Source: Opitutus sp. (GTDB lineage Bacteria > Verrucomicrobiota > Verrucomicrobiae > Opitutales > Opitutaceae). From it: a stretch of DNA of 22,700 nt. The position numbers and the translations under genes were made by a program. This document shows positions 13,520 through 20,301 of the stretch, in pieces. Below the pieces are notes generated by a model that had not been told where the DNA came from, did not search any database, and was given only the letters and a program-made list of their open reading frames with translations. The DNA is taken from positions 1 through 22,700 of the forward strand of contig SIBR01000054.1 of assembly GCA_009695065.1 (NCBI GenBank), given 5' to 3'. Each line of letters begins with the position of its first letter. The first letter of the stretch is position 1.

Positions 13520-15535
13520 CTATTTTCGCAGCAAGTGATAGAACAACTGGCACGCCTCGCCCCGTCGCCAAACGCCGTTCGACGGCCCAAATTCTGGCCA
13601 AAGCGCCGTCAGGCGATCGATCGGAAGATTGCGCTGACGCAGGGCCTGCTCGATCGCCTGGCGGAATTCCTCCGCGGCGACCGCCGGCGCTTCGCCGGCC
13701 GCCGGATAGATTTCGGCCCAGCGTGCGTCCTCGAGATGGCGATGCTGTCCGGTCAACAAATCGGCCGCGATGCCGGCCCAGATCACCGCGGTCTTCGCAT
13801 CGAGCGGCTCGAGCGGCCGGGCATCGTAGCTGGCGAAAAACCATTTCGCGCCGAGAAACTGCACCGCCGACACCCAGGCCTCGTGGGTGGCCATGTCAAA
13901 TTCGTTGAAGAACGAAATCATCACGCCGTGTTCCACGAGGTGCCGCTGCAACATCGCCACCTTGATCTTCGCTGGGGCGATTCCGTCGCGGATCGCGAGC
14001 ACGGCGGCGTAGGCCGCCGACTCGCTCACATGCATCCAGGTCGGTTCGAGTCGGATCGTGCCCCAACCGACATGGGTGGCCGAGAGGCAGACCGGCACGA
14101 GCAGGTTGTCGTGGGCCGGCGGCAGCAGGCAGCGAAAAGGCACCTGGCCGGGCCGCGTCAACTCGGTGAGGAGGATCTTTCCTTCGCGCCGGCTGCCCGG
14201 CGTCATCTCCATGCTCACGGAGTGCGAATCCATGCCCCACTCGGTGATGGCGATGCTGTCGCGATGAATCGGGGCGCGTTGGAGTCCGGGCGCGATCGTG
14301 CCGTCGTGCTCCTTGAAAATGTAGCGGCCGACGAGCCGCCGGGCTTCGCGCACGTACATTTCCCACGGCACATGGCCGTTGTCGGTGAATTCGTCCCGGG
14401 CGAGTCCGTAGGTGGCGGCCTTTTCCCGCAATGAGGCGGGCACGGCTTCATCGTGTTGGAGGAACCACAGAAAACCCAACGCGTGATCCCGATGGCGTTG
14501 GAGGATTTCGCGCCGCTTCGGCCAATCCGCCTCCGGGTATTCCCAGTTGCCACCCGGCAGGTTCGAGGTGTTCCACTTGAGTTTGCCGTTCGGGATCGGC
14601 GAGCCGAGGCTCCAGCGATTGCGCATCCGCAGGAAAATCTCCCGGTCATAGTTCGCCGGCTTTTCCGGCATCACCCGGTTCGCCGGATCATTCGAGAGGC
14701 ACAAGCGGAAGGTGTAGGCCTGCACCTTGCGGTCGCCCTCGCCCGTGCTGCCGGCGTAGACTTGCTGGGAGATTGCCTCGTAGGGCTCAAGGTTGAGCCG
14801 GCCTTCGACCGCTTCGCGCGGGTAGCCCACCTCTTCCTTGGACGCAAAGTGCAGCGCCGTAAAGATCCGGCCGGCGTGCGGCTCCCCAAATTCCGCACGG
14901 GCTTCGCGGCCGACGCGATACGGTGCGCCCGCCAGGGCGAAGAGATCGCCTTCGTAAGTGCAATCGACGAATACCCGCGCGGTGACGCGGAACTCCGAGC
15001 CGTCGTCGTCGTCGGCCCGCAGCGTTACGGCCTGCAGGCAGGCATCGGCCTGCTCCACCGCGATCGGCACCGTCTTCAGCCGCAACGTGAGGTTGGGCTC
15101 GCCGGCCACCATTTCATTCAGAATCTTCTCAGCGACATGCGCCTCGAAATTGAATTTGCCGTAGTAGACCTCGGGTAACTGCGCGGCGACGACTCCCGTG
15201 CCGAGCGTATCATCGGCCCCCGCCGGGCCCGTGGCCGAGTAACGCGAGTGAGTCTTGGTGATGACGGCCCGGTATTGCGCGGAGTCCCGGCCATGGCGCT
15301 CGCGATAGCCGGCGAGAATCCGCTCGCAAAATTCGCTGTACAACGGACTGCGCCGGCCCGCGTACTGGGTGTCAATGGCGCCGAGCCCGTTGCTCCACAG
15401 ACCGCCGAGATGGTGATTGTATTGGGTGAGCAGCACGCGCAACCCCTCTCGGGCCACTCGAATGGCACAAGCGATCCCGCCCGGTGTGGCCCCAATCACG
15501 ACCACGTCGAATTCGTTGGTGTCCGTTGGCCTCAT
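13520..15535 (-). CDS. FAD-dependent oxidoreductase (large, FAD_oxidored type)
   Basis: Cytoplasmic flavoprotein of 671 residues. The start is ATG 15535, whose ATGA overlaps the stop of the SASA esterase; the open frame continues upstream without coding character. FDVVVIGATPGGIACAIRVAREG at the N-terminus is the dinucleotide fold (GATPGG at 15-20), followed by LGGLWSNGLGAID. FVDCTYEGDLFALAGAPYRVGREA is the second FAD-contact block ('D.TyeGDl...aGv'), and LLVPVCLSATHVGWGTIRLEPTWMHVSESAAYAA is the typical C-terminal FAD-binding block of this family. No signal peptide is visible. These proteins are abundant in Verrucomicrobiota and Planctomycetota glycan loci, but their substrates are mostly uncharacterised; oxidation of a sugar or sugar acid is an inference. 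The DapA/NanA-like remnant follows after 18 bases. Confidence 0.88.
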   Translation of the reverse strand: MRPTDTNEFDVVVIGATPGGIACAIRVAREGLRVLLTQYNHHLGGLWSNGLGAIDTQYAGRRSPLYSEFCERILAGYRERHGRDSAQYRAVITKTHSRYSATGPAGADDTLGTGVVAAQLPEVYYGKFNFEAHVAEKILNEMVAGEPNLTLRLKTVPIAVEQADACLQAVTLRADDDDGSEFRVTARVFVDCTYEGDLFALAGAPYRVGREARAEFGEPHAGRIFTALHFASKEEVGYPREAVEGRLNLEPYEAISQQVYAGSTGEGDRKVQAYTFRLCLSNDPANRVMPEKPANYDREIFLRMRNRWSLGSPIPNGKLKWNTSNLPGGNWEYPEADWPKRREILQRHRDHALGFLWFLQHDEAVPASLREKAATYGLARDEFTDNGHVPWEMYVREARRLVGRYIFKEHDGTIAPGLQRAPIHRDSIAITEWGMDSHSVSMEMTPGSRREGKILLTELTRPGQVPFRCLLPPAHDNLLVPVCLSATHVGWGTIRLEPTWMHVSESAAYAAVLAIRDGIAPAKIKVAMLQRHLVEHGVMISFFNEFDMATHEAWVSAVQFLGAKWFFASYDARPLEPLDAKTAVIWAGIAADLLTGQHRHLEDARWAEIYPAAGEAPAVAAEEFRQAIEQALRQRNLPIDRLTALWPEFGPSNGVWRRGEACQLFYHLLRK

Positions 15536-16386
15536 GGAGAGTGATGCGTTGCGGCGAGGCGTTCCCACGCTTCCACCATGCGCTGGCCCAGGGTGATTAC
15601 CCCCGGCGCCAGCAGGTGAACGCCATCCGTATCGCGACGCAAGTCGTCGGTATCGACCCACGCCGCACCCGGAACGGATTCCGCCACGCGAACCTGCGCG
15701 GTCCGCACGACGGACTGGAACTCATAGCCTTTGGGCGGAGGCGAACCCACCCGGCCCAGCACAAAGGGCAACCCGGGGGCTGCGAGGTCCGCGCGCACCC
15801 GCGCGACGAAAGCGACAAGGTTCGCCGCATACGCGGCCGCCCTGGTCGCATCCGCGCCGTCGGTCTCGCCCTGCATCCAGAAGAACCCGCCCAGATGTGG
15901 GGCCTCTCCCCGTTCGCGCAGTTGCTGCATCGCCGCGGCGACGAGCGCGCGCAGCCATGGATAAATCGCCCCATCTCCCGTCGCCGCCGGATTCCAGTCA
16001 TCCGCCAGCGTAGTGCCGAAGTACGCAATCTTGATCACCGCCACCGGGCGTGGCGGTCGGACCAGTTGCCGGGCGAGTGAAATTTCCGGACCGAAAAAAT
16101 CGCGTTCGTATTTTCCAAAGGGTTCCTGGCGCTGCACCCCGAGCGTCGTCCACTGGCCGCCGGAGCCGGCATGACCGGGACCAGGCACGCCGCCGCGCGG
16201 CGGCGCGCCCGAGTCATGGTAGAACGGAATCGCGGCATCGCGCGCGTCCGGCGAGAGCTGCGCCGCGGACGCATGCCAGTTGAGGGCGTTGGACTGGCCG
16301 GCCACGATAAGAACGGCTCGTTCGCTCCCCGGGGCGGTGGCCAGGCCGGGAGCAGCGAAGAGGAAAATCAAAGGGTAGAATCTCAC
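15532..16386 (-). CDS. Exported sialate O-acetylesterase-family (SASA) carbohydrate esterase
   Basis: SGNH-fold carbohydrate acetylesterase of the SASA/DUF303 type, 284 residues. The start is GTG 16386, overlapping the TGA of an orphan upstream reading frame (GTGA). MRFYPLIFLFAAPGLATA is a short signal peptide. Motifs: AGQSN at 29-33 with nucleophile Ser32, FGPEISLA at 98-105, the characteristic WMQGETD at 170-176, and DGVH at 254-257 supplying Asp and His. Known members remove O-acetyl groups from sialic acid or from xylan-type glycans, so the name does not prove a sialic acid substrate. It is the first intact gene of the long minus-strand operon and overlaps the FAD oxidoreductase by four bases. 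No ribosome site is evident, consistent with translational coupling to a gene that has been lost. Confidence 0.88.
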   Translation of the reverse strand: MRFYPLIFLFAAPGLATAPGSERAVLIVAGQSNALNWHASAAQLSPDARDAAIPFYHDSGAPPRGGVPGPGHAGSGGQWTTLGVQRQEPFGKYERDFFGPEISLARQLVRPPRPVAVIKIAYFGTTLADDWNPAATGDGAIYPWLRALVAAAMQQLRERGEAPHLGGFFWMQGETDGADATRAAAYAANLVAFVARVRADLAAPGLPFVLGRVGSPPPKGYEFQSVVRTAQVRVAESVPGAAWVDTDDLRRDTDGVHLLAPGVITLGQRMVEAWERLAATHHSP

Positions 16387-16511
16387 TGATTGGCGACAAA
16401 AGAGGCCGGCGGCGGGAGACCGTAAATCTCTTCAGGGCGGACCCCGCGGGAGACCACTGGGCGTCGCTTGTGGCGGGCGTCGGGCGGCGGCTCAGTGGGG
16501 TCATACTCACC
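16383..16511 (-). pseudogene. Orphan C-terminal fragment of an unknown gene upstream of the SASA esterase
   Basis: On the minus strand an open frame ends EYDPTEPPPDARHKRR...RPEEIYGLPPPASFVANQ with TGA at 16385-16383. The TGA overlaps the GTG start of the SASA esterase as GTGA, the coupling used by other junctions in this operon. The codons are mostly GC-ending and the peptide has ordinary protein composition, so I read it as the last 40-odd residues of a gene once at the head of the operon. Upstream of about 16512 the frame is only the shadow of the plus-strand aldolase, so the rest of the gene is gone. I do not recognise the family. The alternative is chance openness of 129 bases in GC-rich DNA. 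Confidence 0.45.
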
Positions 16512-17378
16512 ATGGACTCTCTTCGGCGCAATCAATTGCTCGCACATATGCGGGCCGGCGAAATCGATCATCTTTACGTCCTCGGCAATCACGCGACCCC
16601 GCGGCACGTCGACTTCGTCTGCGGCACCGGGCTGTTTTCGTCGTTGTGGTTTGATCTGGAGCATTTCGACATCCCCACCCAGCAGCTGGCGGTCCTAAAT
16701 CTAGTGGCCCGCGCCTATCCGGTGACGACGGTGGCGCGCTTTAAGGCGTCGGACTACCAGACCGTCATGCGCGTGCTGGAAAGCGGGGTCGGCGGCATCA
16801 TGTGCTCCATGGTGAACAGCGCCGAGGAGGCGCGGCAGATCGTGGAGTGGGCGAAATTCAACAACCCCTCGCCGCAACCGGGCGAGGTGACGGGGCTCCG
16901 CGGCTGGAACGGCGGCGGCGTGGACGCCCGTTACGGGACCGTCGCGCCAGCGGACTACGTGCGGCATCAGAACACCGAGGTCGCTATTATCTGTCAGATC
17001 GAAACCGAAGAGGCGATGGCGCAGGTCGATGCCATCGTCGCCGCGCCGGGAGTCGACGGGATCTTCTTCGGCCCGGGTGACTACGCCCATCGCATCGGCC
17101 AGCTCGGCCAGATTGCGCATCCCGAGGTTCTCGGCGCGATGCGGCGGCTGGCCGATTCGTGCCGGCGGCACGGCAAGTTCTGGGGCACAATCGGCCCCGG
17201 GCTGGAGCACTATACTTTGGTCCGCAATCTCGGCGCCCAACTCATCTGCCCGGGCGGCGACGTGCGGGTCATGATCAACGGGGTTCGTGAACTCGCCAAA
17301 ACGTTCGCCGATTTTCCCGCTCCGAACGGGGCGGTCAAGCCGTCCACGCCGACGACGGCAGGGGCCAATCGTTCGTAA
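16512..17378 (+). CDS. HpcH/HpaI family class II aldolase
   Basis: Divalent-metal aldolase that cleaves 2-keto-3-deoxy acids to pyruvate (or a related keto acid) and an aldehyde. It has 288 residues from ATG 16512; an in-frame GTG at 16470 is possible but lies in sequence that appears to be the remnant of another gene. Family landmarks: WFDLEH with His51, VARF with Arg76 (pyruvate carboxylate contact), GVGGIMCSMVNSAEEAR (the usual 'Ga.gimvPhv.saeeA' block), the metal ligand Glu164 in CQIETEEAM, and the metal ligand Asp190 in FFGPGDYAHRIG. It would accept the product of the dehydratase encoded in the opposite operon. It stands alone on the plus strand, with the divergent SASA operon on its left and an inverted REP pair on its right. 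The last 20 residues are low-complexity. Confidence 0.88.
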   Translation: MDSLRRNQLLAHMRAGEIDHLYVLGNHATPRHVDFVCGTGLFSSLWFDLEHFDIPTQQLAVLNLVARAYPVTTVARFKASDYQTVMRVLESGVGGIMCSMVNSAEEARQIVEWAKFNNPSPQPGEVTGLRGWNGGGVDARYGTVAPADYVRHQNTEVAIICQIETEEAMAQVDAIVAAPGVDGIFFGPGDYAHRIGQLGQIAHPEVLGAMRRLADSCRRHGKFWGTIGPGLEHYTLVRNLGAQLICPGGDVRVMINGVRELAKTFADFPAPNGAVKPSTPTTAGANRS

Positions 17379-17431
17379 GAGTGAACCTGGCGTGACCGAA
17401 AGAAGGCCTCCCAAGGTGAGCGGCCAGGTTG

Positions 17432-17492
17432 GTAGTTCCGCCTTCAGGCGGAAGGAATAAATTGTGCGGATTCCGCCTGAAGGCGGGACTAC
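17432..17492. repeat. Inverted pair of GTAG-headed REP palindromes (BIME-like)
   Basis: Two 22-base units, 17432-17453 and 17471-17492, are reverse complements with one mismatch and are separated by 17 AT-richer bases. Each has GTAG at its outer end and contains the palindrome CCGCCTTCAGGCGG (or its inverse), so each unit folds alone and the pair folds into a long hairpin. This is the head-to-head REP arrangement called BIME, with the GTAG mark recognised by RAYT transposases. It lies between two convergent genes (ends at 17378 and 17562). Its translation gives VVPPSGG and FRLKAEL strings, which I recall as common in verrucomicrobial proteomes. The remaining bases of the 183-base gap hold nothing I can identify. 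Confidence 0.7.
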
Positions 17493-17561
17493 GAACAAGC
17501 GGCTGTTCTCTTGGGGTCGAAACGCCGTCTGTGCCTAGAAGCGACAGGAGGGCCGGCTACC

Positions 17562-18653
17562 TCACGGGGCCGGACCCAGCGAATCGCCGGCCAGGAATTT
17601 TGCCTCGATTCGCTGGATCGAATGCGCGCCGACCTCTCCCGCGAAACAAAGCTGCAACTGTGACTGCAGCCGCTTGGCGTAGGTCTTCGGATTGCAGGAG
17701 TAACGCGCCGGCGTCGGCCGAATGTAGGAGAGGAACGAATCGTCATCGCGGCTGAGCAGCGAAACATCCTGCGGGACCCGCAGCCCGCGCTCCGCGAGAA
17801 AGGCAAAGGCCGTAAGATAGTAGGCCGGATTCGTCACCAGCACGGCGGTCGGGCGCGCCACCATGGCAAAAAGACGGCGGAGCGCCCGGTACGCCCCATC
17901 GACGGTGCCGTCATGATGGGCGATCACCGACTCGACATTCGCGTGGCGGGAGGAGCGGGCGCCGCTCAGGAAGCCGCGTTCCGACTCGAGATCGCCCGCG
18001 CGTTTCGATTGCGGCGCAAAAAATGCCAGCCGCCGGTGCCCCAACCGGAGCATGACCCCCGCGGCGTGTCGGCAGAGCGCGAAGTAATCGAGATCGACAC
18101 TGGGCAACGGCAGGCCGGGATGCGACGAGCCCGCGATGAGGCAGGAAATCCGCCGGTCATGGAACCAGTGCTGGATCGCTTCATTCGAATGCGCGAGCAC
18201 CCAGCACCGCTGGGGGTTTTGTTCCAGCAGTCGTGCGAGGGCATTCTCCGGGTGGCCGGAAAAATAACGGTGCCCGGAGAACGTCACCAACCGGACCTGA
18301 TTTTCGAAAAGCAACGCGCGTAGTTCGTCGACCCAGAGCGCGGTGTAGGGGCGGAGGTTTTCGAGCGACTCCGGCGCGAGGAGGCCGACACTTTCTTCCT
18401 GCGCCGCCGGTCGCTCCGAGGTGCGCCTGACCGCCACGATTTCGCGTCCACACCCGTGGCGCGTTCGGATCGCCCCGTCGCGCTCGAGCTGGGCCAGGGC
18501 CTTGCGGAGCGTTTTGCGGCTGGTCTGCAGTGATTTGGTTAGCGCCCGCTCCCCGGGTAGCCAGCCGCCCCAGGTGCCATTTTCGATTCCAGCCTGCAGC
18601 CGGAGGGCGACCTGTGCCGACAGCGTCTGATAGCGTTGCCGCATCGGAGGCAT
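17562..18653 (-). CDS. GntR-type DNA-binding / LacI-type sensor transcriptional regulator
   Basis: One-component regulator of 363 residues from ATG 18653. Residues about 8-72 form a GntR winged helix (GGWLPGERALTKSLQTSRKTLRKALAQLERDGAIRTRHG is the characteristic recognition-helix and wing sequence). Residues about 85-355 form a periplasmic-binding-protein-like sugar sensor of the LacI/PurR sort: VGLLAPESL, AGVMLRLGHRRLAFFAP, RGFLSGA, PTAVLVTNPAYYL, and VPQDVSLLSRDDDSF, which is the usual 'vP.disvig.DD..' block. GntR heads on LacI sensors are frequent in Opitutaceae-like genomes. It is the last gene of the symporter-FAD oxidoreductase operon, 22 bases after the preceding stop, so it probably senses the imported sugar and controls this locus. 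No operator was identified. Confidence 0.9.
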   Translation of the reverse strand: MPPMRQRYQTLSAQVALRLQAGIENGTWGGWLPGERALTKSLQTSRKTLRKALAQLERDGAIRTRHGCGREIVAVRRTSERPAAQEESVGLLAPESLENLRPYTALWVDELRALLFENQVRLVTFSGHRYFSGHPENALARLLEQNPQRCWVLAHSNEAIQHWFHDRRISCLIAGSSHPGLPLPSVDLDYFALCRHAAGVMLRLGHRRLAFFAPQSKRAGDLESERGFLSGARSSRHANVESVIAHHDGTVDGAYRALRRLFAMVARPTAVLVTNPAYYLTAFAFLAERGLRVPQDVSLLSRDDDSFLSYIRPTPARYSCNPKTYAKRLQSQLQLCFAGEVGAHSIQRIEAKFLAGDSLGPAP

Positions 18654-18675
18654 GGCGGTTCAGCTTCCAATCGGG

Positions 18676-20301
18676 TCAACGGGCATGCGCATGAGGATCA
18701 CCGTCATCCAGGTTCAGGTTCTCCGGCCACACTAGTTCAAAACCACGCGCGCGCAACGCCGCCTGCAACTCGCCAACCGCCGCCGAACTTCGGGCGACGT
18801 CCTGCGGGGTCGTCCCCCGCGCGAGGCAGAAGTGAGCCAGTTCGCCGGCGGCTTCGCCGATATTCCACTCTACCGGGTGCAGCCGATAACAGCCGTTGGT
18901 GAGGTGCGTGGTGCCGATGTTCTTGGCCGCCGGCAGCAAATTCTGCATCCGCACTGGGATCAGCGCCCCGAGCGGGATGCGAAACGGCAATGATGGCACG
19001 TCGATGTAGTTGTCGCCACCCGATGAAGGATGCAAATCGATCCGATAGTATCCGACGCCAACCGAGTCCGCATAACGCTCGGCGAGCGTGTCACCGGGAC
19101 GAAACTTGGCCGACACGTCCTGCTCACGAATGGTACGGAGCGCCCGGATGCGCCGCGATTCCCGGATGTACGGCGCCTTGGCGAGGCCGTCGGCGGTTCC
19201 CAACAGATCGCCGCGCAGCCGCAGGCCGGGCCACCCCACTCCGCCATCGGGTCGGGGCGCCTCGGTCTGCAACCAATACACCATCGAGAGGCTGAGCTGT
19301 CGCGCATCCGCCACACGCGTCGTCCGCTCCGCGTCGGTCGCGCTGTGCAAATCACCTTCCATGTAGTCGATCATCGGCCAGTTCACGAGGCAGACGTCGC
19401 TGCGAAAGAAACCGGGCGCAAATTGGGCGCGGTCGATAATCCGCCGGAAAGCCCACAAGCCCGAGAACAAACCCGGCTTCTCCCGGTGCGGATCGAAGTT
19501 GTACCGCATGACCTGCATCGTTCGGGGATTGAGGCCCGCCCAGCCCAGCAAGGGACCCGGCCACGGCGGCGTGAGCGCGGGCCGGTAGTTGCGCCAAAAA
19601 TCGTAGCGCGCGGGCCGGGGGATGATGTGCGACTCCCCCGCCAGCTCCTCCAGCACGAAGCAGACGGAAAACGCCTGCACGTTGCGGGGCTCGGCCTGCT
19701 CGGGGGCGGAGGGCTCGCCGGTGTCGGCCCTCGCCTCGGCGCCGGTCACATGTTCGACGCCGGCCAGCGGCAACAGGTCACCGTTCTCCGTCGCATCGAG
19801 CACAAACGCCCCGCGGATCTCCTCGTCCGCTCCCGAGCGAAGATCGCGCACGACCACGGCGGCCACGCGGTCGGGGCCGTCCGGCCGAACGCCAATGACC
19901 CGGTGTTCGCGCCGGATCTGCACGTGTCCGTTGGAAACAAACGGCGCCAGCATCGACTCGAGCACGGCCAGCGCGACGCGCGGTTCGTGACACAGCGGCG
20001 AGACCCAGCCGTTGCCCGGATTGAGGCGCGGATTGGTTCGGTGCTCGGGGAGCAACGGATAGTGCTCGCGGTAATAGCGACGGACGCCTTCGCGGAAAGC
20101 CCGATAGCTCGCCGTGCAGCCAAACCGCTCAATCCAACCGTGCTCGTCCGGCGGAACGGCCTGCGCCGTGAACTGGCCACCGATCCAATCGGTCTCTTCC
20201 GTCAGCAGGACGCGGCGTCCGGCGCGGGCCAGCGCCAGCGCCGCCGCGATCCCGCCGACTCCCGCACCTGCGATCACCACATCAAACTGGAGCGTGTTCA
20301 T
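18676..20301 (-). CDS. FAD-dependent oxidoreductase (second copy)
   Basis: Cytoplasmic flavoprotein of 541 residues. ATG 20301 overlaps the symporter stop (ATGA), and the open frame upstream is non-coding. LQFDVVIAGAGVGGIAAALALARAGRRVLLTEE is the N-terminal dinucleotide fold (GAGVGG at 12-17), followed by DWIGGQFTAQAVPPDEH. AFVLDATENGDLLPLAGVEHVTGAEA is the internal FAD block, and NLLPAAKNIGTTHLTNGCYRLHPVEWNIGEAAGELAHF is the C-terminal one. It belongs to the same broad family (FAD_oxidored) as the 13520-15535 protein but to a different subgroup, shorter and with distinct motifs, so two separate oxidations are likely. Its substrate is unknown. Direct coupling to the symporter suggests that it acts on the transported compound. 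Confidence 0.9.
   Translation of the reverse strand: MNTLQFDVVIAGAGVGGIAAALALARAGRRVLLTEETDWIGGQFTAQAVPPDEHGWIERFGCTASYRAFREGVRRYYREHYPLLPEHRTNPRLNPGNGWVSPLCHEPRVALAVLESMLAPFVSNGHVQIRREHRVIGVRPDGPDRVAAVVVRDLRSGADEEIRGAFVLDATENGDLLPLAGVEHVTGAEARADTGEPSAPEQAEPRNVQAFSVCFVLEELAGESHIIPRPARYDFWRNYRPALTPPWPGPLLGWAGLNPRTMQVMRYNFDPHREKPGLFSGLWAFRRIIDRAQFAPGFFRSDVCLVNWPMIDYMEGDLHSATDAERTTRVADARQLSLSMVYWLQTEAPRPDGGVGWPGLRLRGDLLGTADGLAKAPYIRESRRIRALRTIREQDVSAKFRPGDTLAERYADSVGVGYYRIDLHPSSGGDNYIDVPSLPFRIPLGALIPVRMQNLLPAAKNIGTTHLTNGCYRLHPVEWNIGEAAGELAHFCLARGTTPQDVARSSAAVGELQAALRARGFELVWPENLNLDDGDPHAHAR

Noticed and set aside
12303..13538. 411-codon plus-strand open frame opposite the dehydratase gene
   Set aside because: The dehydratase on the other strand has all its catalytic residues; this frame has no recognisable motif and crosses into the FAD oxidoreductase end.
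16701..17498. 265-codon minus-strand frame starting MFVVPPSGG opposite the aldolase
   Set aside because: The start is inside the REP element and the rest is the shadow of the aldolase gene; this is the kind of false gene that REP palindromes create.
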